DNA of 64,000 nucleotides, taken from NCBI RefSeq assembly GCF_000092025.1, contig NC_003064.2, positions 62,001-126,000 of the forward strand. The letters are read 5' to 3'. The DNA comes from Agrobacterium fabrum str. C58. Lineage in GTDB: Bacteria > Pseudomonadota > Alphaproteobacteria > Rhizobiales > Rhizobiaceae. The translations under genes and the position numbers were made by a program. This document shows positions 54,187 to 63,064 of the stretch, one piece after another; position 1 is the stretch's first letter; the number at the start of each line of letters is the position of its first letter. Under the pieces are notes generated by a model. The model was not told where the DNA came from. It did no database searches and worked only from the letters and a program-made list of their open reading frames with translations.

Positions 54187-57100
54187 GTGGCGATCATGTT
54201 CGTCAGAGCGCAGGTGATCAGCAGGGGAGCGGGACGCAGTATCGTTTCGGCCGCCGCCTATCGTCATCGGGCGCGGATGGTGGACGAACAGGCCGGAACC
54301 TCCTTCAGTTACCGTGGCGGCGGCGCCGAACTGAAACACGAGGAGTTGGTGCTGCCGGACCAGGTACCGGCCTGGCTGCGCGCGGCTATCGATGGGAAGA
54401 GCGTCGTTGCGGCCAGCGAGGCGCTTTGGAATGCAGTGGACGCATTCGAAACTCGTGCCGACGCGCAGCTTGCCCGCGAGTTGATCATCGCGCTTCCGGA
54501 AGAGTTGACGCGATCAGAGAACATCGCCCTTGTGCGCGAGTTCGTCCGGGACAACCTGACGTCCAAGGGCATGATCGCCGACTGGGTTTATCATGACAGG
54601 CAAGGCAATCCACACATCCACCTGATGACCGCGCTTCGACCTCTGACGGAACAGGGTTTCGGGCCGAAGAAAGTGCCGGTGCTTGGCGCCGACGGCGAGC
54701 CGTTGCGTGTCGTCACGCCGGACCGACCGAAGGGCAAGATCGTCTACAGGCTCTGGGCCGGCGACAAGGAAACCATGAAGGCATGGAAGATCGCCTGGGC
54801 GGATACGGCCAATCGGCATCTGGCGCTTGCCGGCCAGGAGATCCGCCTCGACGGGCGTTCCTATGCCGAACAGGGGCTCGACGGGATTGCCCAGAAACAT
54901 CTTGGGCCGGAAAAGGCAGCGCTCGCCCGCAAGGGTGTCGCGATGTATTTCGCGCCGGCCGATCTCGCGCGCCGGCAGGAGATGGCCGACCGGCTGCTGG
55001 CCGATCCGTACCTACTCCTGAAACAACTCGGCAACGAGCGCTCCACCTTCGACGAACGTGACATCGCCAAGGCACTGCACCGCTATGTCGACGATCCGGC
55101 CGATTTCGCCAACATACGCTCCAAGCTGATGGCCTCCAATGACCTCGTGCTGTTGAAGCCGCAACAGGCGAACCTGCAGACCGGCAAGGTGGCCGAACTT
55201 GCGGTCTTCACCACACGCGATATCCTGCGCACCGAATACGACATGGCGCAGTCGGCGGAAGTTCTGGCCCGGCGCAAGGGCTCCGGCGTCGCCAACGCGA
55301 AAATTGCGGCGGCTGTCAGAACCATAGAAACCGGCAATCCGGAAAATCCGTTCACGCTTGATCGCGAACAGGTGGAGGCTGTCCATCATGTCGCCGGCGA
55401 CACTGGCATCGCCGCTGTGGTCGGGCATGCCGGTGCGGGAAAATCGACGCTGCTTGCCGCGGCGCGCGTCGCCTGGGAGAGCGACAACCACCGTGTCTTC
55501 GGGGCGGCGCTTGCTGGCAAGGCGGCCGAAGGGCTTGAGGATAGTTCCGGCATCAGATCGCGCACGCTGGCCTCATGGGAACTAGCCTGGGAGAACGGAC
55601 GCGATCTCCTCGACCGGCGGGACATCTTTGTCATCGATGAAGCCGGCATGGTCTCGTCGCAGCAGATGGCGCGTGTGCTCAAGCGCGCCGAGGAGGCTGG
55701 AGCCAAGGTGGTTCTGGTCGGCGATGCAATGCAGCTTCAGCCGATCCAGGCCGGCGCGGCCTTTCGGGCAATTTCCGAACGGATCGGTTTTGCCGAACTT
55801 GCCGGTGTGCGGCGTCAGCGCGAGGAGTGGGCGCGAGAGGCTTCCCGTCTTTTCGCCTGCGGCAAGGTCGAGGAGGGGTTGGATGCGTATGCGCAGCGGG
55901 GGCGTATTGTTGAGGCGGAGAGCCGGGCTGAAGCTGTTGAGCGCATTGTTGCAGACTGGACGAGCGCTCGCCGCGAGCTCATCCAGCAACATGCCGATAA
56001 AGAACAGCCGGTCCGCTTGCGTGGTGACGAACTGCTCGTTCTCGCCTATACCAATGACGACGTAAGGCGGCTCAATGAAGCGCTGCGCAACGTCATGAAA
56101 GATGAAGGCGCCCTGACCGTCTCTCGTGAATTTCAAACGGAACGAGGCGTGCGGGAGTTCGCCGTCGGCGACCGGATCATCTTCCTCGAAAACGCCCGGT
56201 TCCTCGAGCCGCGGGCGCAAAGACTTGGGCCTCAATATGTCAAGAACGGCATGCTCGGCACGGTCGTCTCCACCGGCGACACGCACGGCGGCCCACTACT
56301 ATCGGTCCGTCTCGATAATGGCCGGGATGTCGTCATTAGTGAAGACAGCTATCGCAATGTCGATCACGGTTATGCCGCGACCATTCACAAGTCCCAAGGT
56401 GCGACCGTCGACAGGACATTCGTGCTCGCAACCGGGATGATGGATCAGCACCTGACGTACGTGTCGATGACTCGCCATCGCGACCGGGCCGATCTTTATG
56501 CCGCTCGCGAGGACTTTGAGCCGAAGCCGGGATGGGGAAAAAGATCCCGGGTTGATCACGCCGCCGGCGTCACGGGCGAGCTGGTCGGAACCGGCAATGC
56601 GAAGTTCCGGCCGCAAGACGAGGATACCGATAAAAGCCCGTACGCCGATGTGAAAACGGACGACGGAACCGTGCATCGGCTTTGGGGCGTGAGCCTGCCA
56701 AAGGCCCTGGAGGAGGGCGGCGTGTCGGAAGGCGATACGGTAACGCTGCGCAAGGACGGCGTCGAACGGGTGACGGTGACGGTATCCGTCATCGACGAGA
56801 AAACCGGAGAGAAGAGGTTCGAGGAACGGACGGTCGATCGAAACGTCTGGACTGCCAAACGGATTGAAACGGCAGAGGTTCGCCGGCAGCGCATCGAGGA
56901 GGAGAGCCATCGGCCGGAACAATTCAAGCAACTGGTGGAGCGTCTTGGCCGCTCCGGCGCCAAGACGACGACCCTCGATTTCGAGAGCGAGGCCGGCTAC
57001 CACGCGCACGCTCGGGATTTTGCCAAGCGTCGCGGTATCGATACGCTCTCCGGTGTCGCAGCCTGGATGGAGGACGGGGCGGGGCGGCAGCTGGCGTGGC

Positions 57101-58815
57101 TGGCGCAGAAGCGCGAGCAAGTGGCGAAGCTTTGGGAGCGGGCGAGCGTGGCGCTCGGCTTCGCGATCGAAAGCGAGAAGCGTGTTTCCTATAGTGAGGA
57201 ACGAGCCGAAACCCGGACGGCAAAAATTCCGACGGATCGACAATATCTCATCCCGCCGACAACATTGTTTTCCCGTGGTGTCGGTGAGGATGCCCGCCGC
57301 GCTCAGCTTCGCTCGGATCACTGGAAGGAACGCGACGCCATTCTTCGCCCAGTCTTGCAACAGATCTATCGCGATCCCGAAGGCGCGCTTGCCAGACTGA
57401 ACACGCTTGCTTCCGACGCGCGGATTGCGCCCCGCGAGCTTGCCGACGACCTTGAGGCCTCGCCGCAGCGCCTCGGCCGTCTGCATGGATCGGATCTTCT
57501 TGTCGATGGCCGCGCGGCCCGCTCCCAGCGCGAAGCGGCGTTGTCGGCGTTGTCCGAATTGCTGCCGCTGGCACGTGCCCATGCCACAGAGTTCCGCCGC
57601 CAGGTCGAACGCTTCGGCATGCGCGAGGAGCAGCGGCGCGCCCACATGGCCGTCTCGGTCCCAGCGCTGTCCAAACCGGCTATGGCGCGCCTTGCCGAAA
57701 TCGAAGCCGTACGCGAGCGCGGTGGCAAGGATGCCTACAAGACGGCCTTCGCCTACGCGGCGGAGGATCGCCTTTTTGTTCAAGAGGTGAGGGGGGTCAA
57801 CGACGCTCTCAACGCTCGCTTCGGCTGGTCCGCCTTCACCGACAAGGCAGACACTGTTGCCCAGCGCAACATGATCGAGCGCATGCCGGACGACCTTGAC
57901 CTCGACCGGCGCGAAAAGCTCAATCGTCTTTTTGCCGCCATACGCCGCTTTGCCGAAGAACAGCATCTTGCCGAAAGGAAAGATCGCTCCAGGATCGTTA
58001 CCGGCGCCAGCGTCGTGCCTGGGAAAGAGACGGTGCCGGTGTTGCCAATGCTTGCAGCTGTAACAGAGTTTGAAACCCCGATCGACCACGAGGCGCGGGA
58101 GAGGGCGCGAGCTGTTCCTCACTACAGTCAAAATCGCGCCGCCCTTGCGAACGCGGCAGCGCGTATCTGGCGCGATCCGGCAGGTGCTGTCGGAAAGATT
58201 GAAGATCTGATCCTGAAGGGCTTTGCCGGTGAGCGGATCGCTGCGGCCATCAGCAATGATCCCGCTGCCTACGGCGCGTTGCGAGGCTCCGGCCGTATCA
58301 TGGACAAATTGCTCGCTGTCGGCCAGGAGCGGAAGGAGGCTTTCCGTGCCGTCCCGGAGGCGGCAAGCCGTGTGCGGTTATTGGCCACCTCATTTAGGGC
58401 CGCATTTGATGCAGAGAGGGAGGCGATCACTGAGGAGCGCCAGCGCATGAGCATTGCCATCCCGGGACTGTCGCCGTCCGCCGAAGATGCACTGAGAGAA
58501 CTCTCAGTGGCGATGAAGAAAAAGAACGGCAGGCTCGACGTCGCTGCCGGCTCGCTCGATCCCGCCATTAGTAAGGAGTTTGCAACCGTGAGCCGCGCCC
58601 TCGACGAGCGCTTCGGCCGCAATGCTATCCTGCGTGGAGAGCTGGATGTTATCAATCGCGTGCCGCCTGCTCAGCGCCGTGCGTTCGAGGTAATGCGGGA
58701 ACAGTTGAAGGTGCTGCAGCAGGTTGTCCGCATGCAGGCAAGCCAGAACATCGTAGCAGAGCGCCACCGGCTTGTACTCGACCGCGCCCGCGGCGTTATC
58801 CTCTTTAACCAATGA
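54187..58815 (+). CDS. traA: TraA, conjugative relaxase-helicase (MobA/RecD2 fusion)
   Basis: 1542 residues from the GTG before IMFVRAQVISRGAGRS, 7 bases after GGAG; the frame stays open upstream through oriT but that part is not coding. The N-terminal MobA/MobL domain has the Tyr-bearing AAYRHRAR and the metal His cluster in YHDRQGNPHIHLMT. A RecD-like helicase follows, with Walker A GHAGAGKSTLL (near 420) and VIDEAGMVSSQQM, and the UvrD-like C-terminal core HGYAATIHKSQGATVDRTFV. The long remaining C-terminus is helical. TraA nicks oriT, stays bound to the 5' end and unwinds the plasmid. Intact, hence transfer-competent if a channel is available. Confidence 0.95.
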   Translation: MAIMFVRAQVISRGAGRSIVSAAAYRHRARMVDEQAGTSFSYRGGGAELKHEELVLPDQVPAWLRAAIDGKSVVAASEALWNAVDAFETRADAQLARELIIALPEELTRSENIALVREFVRDNLTSKGMIADWVYHDRQGNPHIHLMTALRPLTEQGFGPKKVPVLGADGEPLRVVTPDRPKGKIVYRLWAGDKETMKAWKIAWADTANRHLALAGQEIRLDGRSYAEQGLDGIAQKHLGPEKAALARKGVAMYFAPADLARRQEMADRLLADPYLLLKQLGNERSTFDERDIAKALHRYVDDPADFANIRSKLMASNDLVLLKPQQANLQTGKVAELAVFTTRDILRTEYDMAQSAEVLARRKGSGVANAKIAAAVRTIETGNPENPFTLDREQVEAVHHVAGDTGIAAVVGHAGAGKSTLLAAARVAWESDNHRVFGAALAGKAAEGLEDSSGIRSRTLASWELAWENGRDLLDRRDIFVIDEAGMVSSQQMARVLKRAEEAGAKVVLVGDAMQLQPIQAGAAFRAISERIGFAELAGVRRQREEWAREASRLFACGKVEEGLDAYAQRGRIVEAESRAEAVERIVADWTSARRELIQQHADKEQPVRLRGDELLVLAYTNDDVRRLNEALRNVMKDEGALTVSREFQTERGVREFAVGDRIIFLENARFLEPRAQRLGPQYVKNGMLGTVVSTGDTHGGPLLSVRLDNGRDVVISEDSYRNVDHGYAATIHKSQGATVDRTFVLATGMMDQHLTYVSMTRHRDRADLYAAREDFEPKPGWGKRSRVDHAAGVTGELVGTGNAKFRPQDEDTDKSPYADVKTDDGTVHRLWGVSLPKALEEGGVSEGDTVTLRKDGVERVTVTVSVIDEKTGEKRFEERTVDRNVWTAKRIETAEVRRQRIEEESHRPEQFKQLVERLGRSGAKTTTLDFESEAGYHAHARDFAKRRGIDTLSGVAAWMEDGAGRQLAWLAQKREQVAKLWERASVALGFAIESEKRVSYSEERAETRTAKIPTDRQYLIPPTTLFSRGVGEDARRAQLRSDHWKERDAILRPVLQQIYRDPEGALARLNTLASDARIAPRELADDLEASPQRLGRLHGSDLLVDGRAARSQREAALSALSELLPLARAHATEFRRQVERFGMREEQRRAHMAVSVPALSKPAMARLAEIEAVRERGGKDAYKTAFAYAAEDRLFVQEVRGVNDALNARFGWSAFTDKADTVAQRNMIERMPDDLDLDRREKLNRLFAAIRRFAEEQHLAERKDRSRIVTGASVVPGKETVPVLPMLAAVTEFETPIDHEARERARAVPHYSQNRAALANAAARIWRDPAGAVGKIEDLILKGFAGERIAAAISNDPAAYGALRGSGRIMDKLLAVGQERKEAFRAVPEAASRVRLLATSFRAAFDAEREAITEERQRMSIAIPGLSPSAEDALRELSVAMKKKNGRLDVAAGSLDPAISKEFATVSRALDERFGRNAILRGELDVINRVPPAQRRAFEVMREQLKVLQQVVRMQASQNIVAERHRLVLDRARGVILFNQ

Positions 58816-58947
58816 ATGGCTAACACCTGTGCTGAGCTTGTCCCTCATGCTGTTCGCTTACGGCAATGCGTTGCGTGGCCGGAAGATGGTCAGCCGGATC
58901 AGGAGTTTTAATGACCGCTTCAGTAGCTGGCAGTTCCAAGGGCAGTT

Positions 58948-58973
58948 ATTCAACCCACTTTGATGGGTTGAAT
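58948..58973. promoter_or_regulatory. HipB operator 1 (10-bp inverted repeat)
   Basis: ATTCAACCCA (58948-58957) and TGGGTTGAAT (58964-58973) are perfect inverted arms around CTTTGA. It lies in the promoter zone of hipA. Confidence 0.65.
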
Positions 58974-58989
58974 AAATTGAAAATATACA

Positions 58990-59018
58990 TTAATTGAACC
59001 ATTGAAAGGGTCAATTAA
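58990..59018. promoter_or_regulatory. HipB operator 2, overlapping the hipA start
   Basis: TTAATTGAACC (58990-59000) and GGGTCAATTAA (59008-59018) are near-perfect inverted arms; the last base is the A of the hipA ATG. Occlusion of start and ribosome site would give strong autorepression. Confidence 0.6.
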
Positions 59019-60340
59019 TGCGCCTAACGCTCCAAACCCATTTTTATGGCCAGTGGCACCACGCCGCGACGCTAGAACTTAAGGATGACGCGGCCGGCTT
59101 CCAGGGCGCGTCCATCGTTGATTACGATCTCGACTATTTCGTCACAGTTGCATCTGCGGAGTTCGCGGGTGGAAAAACGGTTCGCGACCATCGCGCGTTA
59201 TCTGTCCGATATCCCGTTGATCTCGAAAATCGATATAGCCGCAGCTGGCCGCCCTTCCTCTTGGATCTTATGCCCCAGGGGCATGCAAGGCGAAAGCTTG
59301 CCGAGCATCTCAGTCTTGCTGAAGGCTCGCGCGCTTCCGATCTCCCGCTGCTTCTGCGATCGGCGACGGGCGGCATAGGCAATATCCGGATCAAAGAAGC
59401 GGCGGAGGCCGAGACGGAACGGCTGCGCGGTGTTGAGCGCCAAGGGGTTACAGAAGCGGAAATCCTTGAGCGCTCGGATCGTTTCATGGAAGTCGCCGAT
59501 CGCTTCGGAATGCTCGCCTCTGGCTCAAGTGGCCTGCAAGGCGAATGGCCTAAGGTCTCGATGACCCAAGCGAAGGACGGTCTCTATTATCCCGACAGCT
59601 TCGTAACTGACGATGAGGCCGTGCGCCACGTCATTGTCAAGCTGGTCCGCAGCAACGAGCCCGTGGACCGCCTTATACTCGAAGGCGAAGCTCTCTATTC
59701 GCGGATCGCTCAAGAGATCGGCCTGAATGTGCACGAACCTTCGACCTATGCCGAAAGCGTCCTGATCATTCCTCGGTTCGACCGGAAGAAAAAAGAAGGT
59801 GGCGGAACCGTTAGGCTAGGCCAAGAAAGCCTGGTATCCGCGATCGGCGTTGCTGATTTCGGTCATGTCGGCTCGCACGAGGCCTACATCGACGTTTTGC
59901 GCCAATATTCTGCTAATCCCTTCGCGGACATTGTCGAATACCTGAAGCGGGACATCGCCAATTTGGCGCTCGGCAATCCCGATAATCACGGCCGAAATTC
60001 TGCACTGAGTAAGCACCAGGACGGCACGATCCGCCTGTCTCCGCTCTTTGATTTCGCGCCAATGCGGATTGCCAAAGAGGGGATCGTTCGTTCCACCCGC
60101 TGGGCCATGATGAGGGACGGTGGTCGCGATCACCTTCCCGATTGGAAACGCATTTGCGCTGAACTGATCCCTGATCCAGATGAGCAGAATGCGCTCGCAG
60201 CTGAGCTTTCCGTGTTTGCCGAATACCTCCGGCAAACACCGGCTATGGCGAAAGATATGGGTGGGTCTCCGGAAATTCTAGAGCGTGCAATTGGACGCTG
60301 CATTGAAATCGCGGAGAGCGTTCTGGCGGCGTGCCAGTGA
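59018..60340 (+). CDS. hipA: HipA-family toxin kinase
   Basis: 440 residues, typical length. The kinase parts are visible: WPKVSM (start of the ATP-binding beta sheet), RHVIVKLVRSNE (with the ATP-binding Lys), catalytic loop GNPDNHGRNSAL, and metal Asp in LSPLFDFAPMR. HipA toxins phosphorylate glutamyl-tRNA synthetase or related targets and slow growth, giving tolerance. The antitoxin gene follows 17 bases downstream, the reverse of the E. coli hipB-hipA order. Location right after traA suggests a plasmid-stabilising addiction module. Confidence 0.9.
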   Translation: MRLTLQTHFYGQWHHAATLELKDDAAGFQGASIVDYDLDYFVTVASAEFAGGKTVRDHRALSVRYPVDLENRYSRSWPPFLLDLMPQGHARRKLAEHLSLAEGSRASDLPLLLRSATGGIGNIRIKEAAEAETERLRGVERQGVTEAEILERSDRFMEVADRFGMLASGSSGLQGEWPKVSMTQAKDGLYYPDSFVTDDEAVRHVIVKLVRSNEPVDRLILEGEALYSRIAQEIGLNVHEPSTYAESVLIIPRFDRKKKEGGGTVRLGQESLVSAIGVADFGHVGSHEAYIDVLRQYSANPFADIVEYLKRDIANLALGNPDNHGRNSALSKHQDGTIRLSPLFDFAPMRIAKEGIVRSTRWAMMRDGGRDHLPDWKRICAELIPDPDEQNALAAELSVFAEYLRQTPAMAKDMGGSPEILERAIGRCIEIAESVLAACQ

Positions 60341-60357
60341 TGCCGGAGGACAGCTAA

Positions 60358-60636
60358 ATGGCGCGATGGAGAAAGCCAACGAAAGAGGAAATTCTTGAGA
60401 ACCGGCGAACACTGGCGGAACGCGCTCGGACTGGCGACTTGAGGTTACCTGAGGCTGTTGTTGAAATCCGAAGAGGGCTTGGTTTGACGCAGGACGAATT
60501 CGCCAAGACGCTATCGCTCACCAGGCGCCAAGTTGCTGAGATCGAAGCCGGGACGGCGAACCCAACGCTCGAAACTTTAGGGAAGGTTGGCCGATTGTTC
60601 GGATTTACTGTGGGGTTTATTCCGAAGGCGCAATGA
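60358..60636 (+). CDS. hipB: HipB-like XRE-family antitoxin
   Basis: 92 residues. The HTH is LGLTQDEFAKTLSLTRRQVAEIEAGTANPTLETLGKVGRLFG (about 41-82), with a basic N-terminal arm (ARWRKPTKEEILENRR). It should bind the two palindromes upstream of hipA and neutralise HipA. Because it is second in the operon, antitoxin synthesis depends on transcription through the toxin gene, which is the less common order. Confidence 0.88.
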   Translation: MARWRKPTKEEILENRRTLAERARTGDLRLPEAVVEIRRGLGLTQDEFAKTLSLTRRQVAEIEAGTANPTLETLGKVGRLFGFTVGFIPKAQ

Positions 60637-60681
60637 GGGCTGATTTTCTCGGGGGATGGGCGTTGGTACTACGCAAGTAAG

Positions 60682-60954
60682 CGACGGCGACCATCAAAAA
60701 TCAATCGGCTGCTGGAGGCCGCTGGCTGGCGCTTCTTCGATGACAAGAGCGGTCCCGTGAATGTCGTTCTTGAGCCGAATGTCAAGCTGAAGCCTGAGCA
60801 CATCGAAAGTCGCGGTGCAGACTTTGAGAAAAGCGCGGAGGGATTCATCGACTTTTTGTTGCCGGGCGACGACGGCAAGCCGCTGATCGTCTTGGAAGCG
60901 AAATCGGAAGATAAATCGTATAGCCCCACCTGCAAGCGTATTCGCGCATTCTGA
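60682..60954 (+). pseudogene. Type I restriction enzyme R (HsdR-like) N-terminal relic
   Basis: The frame gives KINRLLEAAGWRFFDDKSGP, then VVLEPNVKLKPEHIESRGADFEKSAEGFIDFLLPGDDGKPLIVLEAKSEDKS. These are the opening nuclease-domain residues of HsdR/DEAD-box restriction subunits, including the D...E-x-K nuclease core (FIDFLL; LEAKS). The following part is out of frame and the helicase is absent. No hsdM or hsdS remains, so only a scar of a restriction system is left. Confidence 0.65.
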
Positions 60955-61033
60955 CCTTGCCATCAATGTCGTAGCGGCATTTTTCGGAAAGCCCAATCGA
61001 GCTTGGTCAATGTGCAAGGAAAACACCGCTTAC

Positions 61034-61215
61034 TGCTCCGATCCCTGAAAACTGGACCAGTTCATAACTGGAGTTTTCCGCGATAACTTCCCGGTTGGGA
61101 CAAGGAGCGGAAGTATGAAGGCATCGAACTTCTCGGACGCCCAGAAGTCGTTCATTTTTAAGCAGGGCGACGACGGCGTGCCGGTGGCGGAGATTTGCCG
61201 GAAGGCGGGGAAAGG
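61034..61215 (+). pseudogene. IS3-family OrfA relic with left end
   Basis: ATGAAGGCATCG at 61115 opens MKASNFSDAQKSFIFKQGDD, later GVPVAEICRKAG, the IS3 OrfA helix-turn-helix. Similarity stops there and the frame soon ends. Upstream, TCCCTGAAAACTGGACCAG resembles IS3-type terminal repeats. Truncated. Confidence 0.6.
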
Positions 61216-61337
61216 CAACTTCACAAATTTGTCGGCTATGCCCTTAACTCGCTTGTCTTTCCGGGAAAGTTGAGAGGCGACCTGATCCGAAGCCATCTTG
61301 TGTTATCCGTAGCGGGCGCTCTCTACCTGTGGCCCGG

Positions 61338-61649
61338 TCACTCGAGGGGCTCGCCATCGGCGCGGTGCCATTCGACATTCGGAAGCATACTGGTAGCGAC
61401 CTTATAGAGGGCTGCCTGCAGCACGGACCGCATCCCGAGGAGTATTAAAGGATCCTCGGCCTCCACACGAAGGTGGAGGCTACCGTCTAAGTTGGTGATG
61501 ATGACTCTCCCGTCGTCAAAGGTAAGAAGTCGTTCGGAATGATTGGTGGTGGTTGAAAAAGACCAACACCGCAGGGCTGCGCACAGCAGATCGATCGTCC
61601 GATCCGAATTCGGGATCGACACAAACGTTTCGGAAATGTGTTTGGCCAT
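61338..61649 (-). CDS. Small protein, possibly DUF2218 family
   Basis: 103 residues. The arrangement SDRTIDLLCAALRCWS, then FDDGRVIITN, LHLRVEAEDPLILLGMRSVLQAALYKV, and a final NVEWHRAD resembles DUF2218 proteins, small cytoplasmic proteins of unknown role. The similarity is weak and the ribosome site is poor. It lies alone in an AT-rich stretch. Confidence 0.45.
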   Translation of the reverse strand: MAKHISETFVSIPNSDRTIDLLCAALRCWSFSTTTNHSERLLTFDDGRVIITNLDGSLHLRVEAEDPLILLGMRSVLQAALYKVATSMLPNVEWHRADGEPLE

Positions 61650-61960
61650 AAGAAATTCTCGGCGACTGGTCAGAAAAACAATAAGGCTGGAGCAGCTGCA
61701 GCTTGTAACGCAAACACCGTTTTGTAATAAAGTGGATCATACACTTAGAGTTTTCCGAAATTGACAGCGAGGATACTGCACGAAAACGTCGATCCGACGC
61801 AACAGACGGTCAAAGTCACGTAACAACAGTTTGACGGTCATCATTCCTTCCCGGATTCTTCATTCGGAACTCCACAACGCGCAATTAATGAACGACTGTG
61901 CCGCTAGCCGCCAAGGTCCACTACCAAGTTAAAGTTAATTTGGGAAAGCGCTTTAGCCCG
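61650..61960. other. AT-rich gene-free spacer
   Basis: No gene, repeat or RNA recognised. The lower GC content than in the tra region fits a recently acquired segment. Confidence 0.4.
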
Positions 61961-62902
61961 CTATTCTTCAGCCGCGCCTTGCTCGGCAATCTCACGACCG
62001 GCGTCTCTCTCAAGCGCCGATATATGATCGCGGCATACCTCTCCCACCAGACTGAGCAGCAGCGTTGCTCGCTCGCCAATCCAGTCAAGCGCTTCCTGAC
62101 TGATTTTGTACTGGCTTGAGTAGCGTGCTTTTACGTATGCTTCGTTTATCGTATTGAACCATGCTCTCTCCCGATGGTGATCGCGAGGGAAGGCCTCGAT
62201 CAGTCGACGATCCCGTTCTTCTGCGAAGGATCGCAGGACTTTCAGGTTGTGAGACGCCGGCGTGTAGTTCGTCAGCGTCAAAAGAACGCTGGCATAGGCC
62301 TGCTCGATTGCTTGGTGTAGGAGGAATGCAGCTTCACTGATCATTCCCTTTTGTAAAGCAGCGTCAGAAAGTGCCGCAAAGTTTCTTCCCGCGCCAAAAC
62401 GCTTCTCAAAATGCTCTTTTGCCACGCGTAATTGCTCTTCCGGCGTCAAAGTCTTGGGCTCTGCGAGCGGCTTGTCGTCCAGCTCATAAAGCGCGATGCC
62501 TTCCTTGCGGATGTCGGAAAAGAAATGCTGGCTCTCCTGCAAAGATGTGTTCACTTCCCGCAGCGAGTGGACGATGATCTGCACGGGTCTCTTTATCATC
62601 TTGTCACGGATCAACCTGTCGGCAGCCTTGTACCAATATTCGGCAAAATCCGTCAGCTTGCGGTTGTTGACGATCACAAGAAGATCGAAATCAGATCTAT
62701 ACCCCTTGGATGTGAACGGTTCGTCCACCTGCGTACCTCTGGCATAGGATCCGAAGAGGATGATCTTCAGGATGCGGCCACGCTTTTTGAATTTCGCCGT
62801 GCCGCCCTCCAGGGCATCCTCGAATTCTTCGTGAATAATCTCCAGCGCGCGCTGGAGCTCCGTTTGTATTTGCGGGGGAATATGATCGAGCGATGTTTTC
62901 AT
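61961..62902 (-). CDS. Nucleotidyltransferase-HEPN fusion protein
   Basis: 313 residues from the ATG (MKTSLDHIPPQ); a TTG 9 bases upstream is an alternative. The N-terminal MNT-type nucleotidyltransferase has LFGSYARGTQV and, after a loop, SDFDLLVIV, giving the GS...DxD pattern. The C-terminal about 130 residues are HEPN-like: SEAAFLLHQAIEQAYASVLLTL, SHNLKVLRSFAEE, ending AYVKARYSSQYKISQEAL. Usually MNT and HEPN are separate antitoxin and toxin genes; here both are in one chain. The canonical RNase motif Rx4-6H is not obvious. Role possibly defence or nucleotide modification. Confidence 0.8.
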   Translation of the reverse strand: MKTSLDHIPPQIQTELQRALEIIHEEFEDALEGGTAKFKKRGRILKIILFGSYARGTQVDEPFTSKGYRSDFDLLVIVNNRKLTDFAEYWYKAADRLIRDKMIKRPVQIIVHSLREVNTSLQESQHFFSDIRKEGIALYELDDKPLAEPKTLTPEEQLRVAKEHFEKRFGAGRNFAALSDAALQKGMISEAAFLLHQAIEQAYASVLLTLTNYTPASHNLKVLRSFAEERDRRLIEAFPRDHHRERAWFNTINEAYVKARYSSQYKISQEALDWIGERATLLLSLVGEVCRDHISALERDAGREIAEQGAAEE

Positions 62903-63064
62903 GGTCGGCAAATGTCTTCTCTTCTCCGCAACAGGCTGGATTCGTCCGCCTCAATCTGTAGTTTACATCACACTTTGCTGGCAACAAATGTTGCTATCCG
63001 CAAAACCCGCCGCTCATTCTAGTCGCAAGACCGGCCTTCTGGGCGACTACAGCCTGATGCGGAC

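Noticed and set aside
56299..58131. A 610-codon minus-strand frame inside traA
   Set aside because: Antisense shadow of the relaxase-helicase; no motifs.
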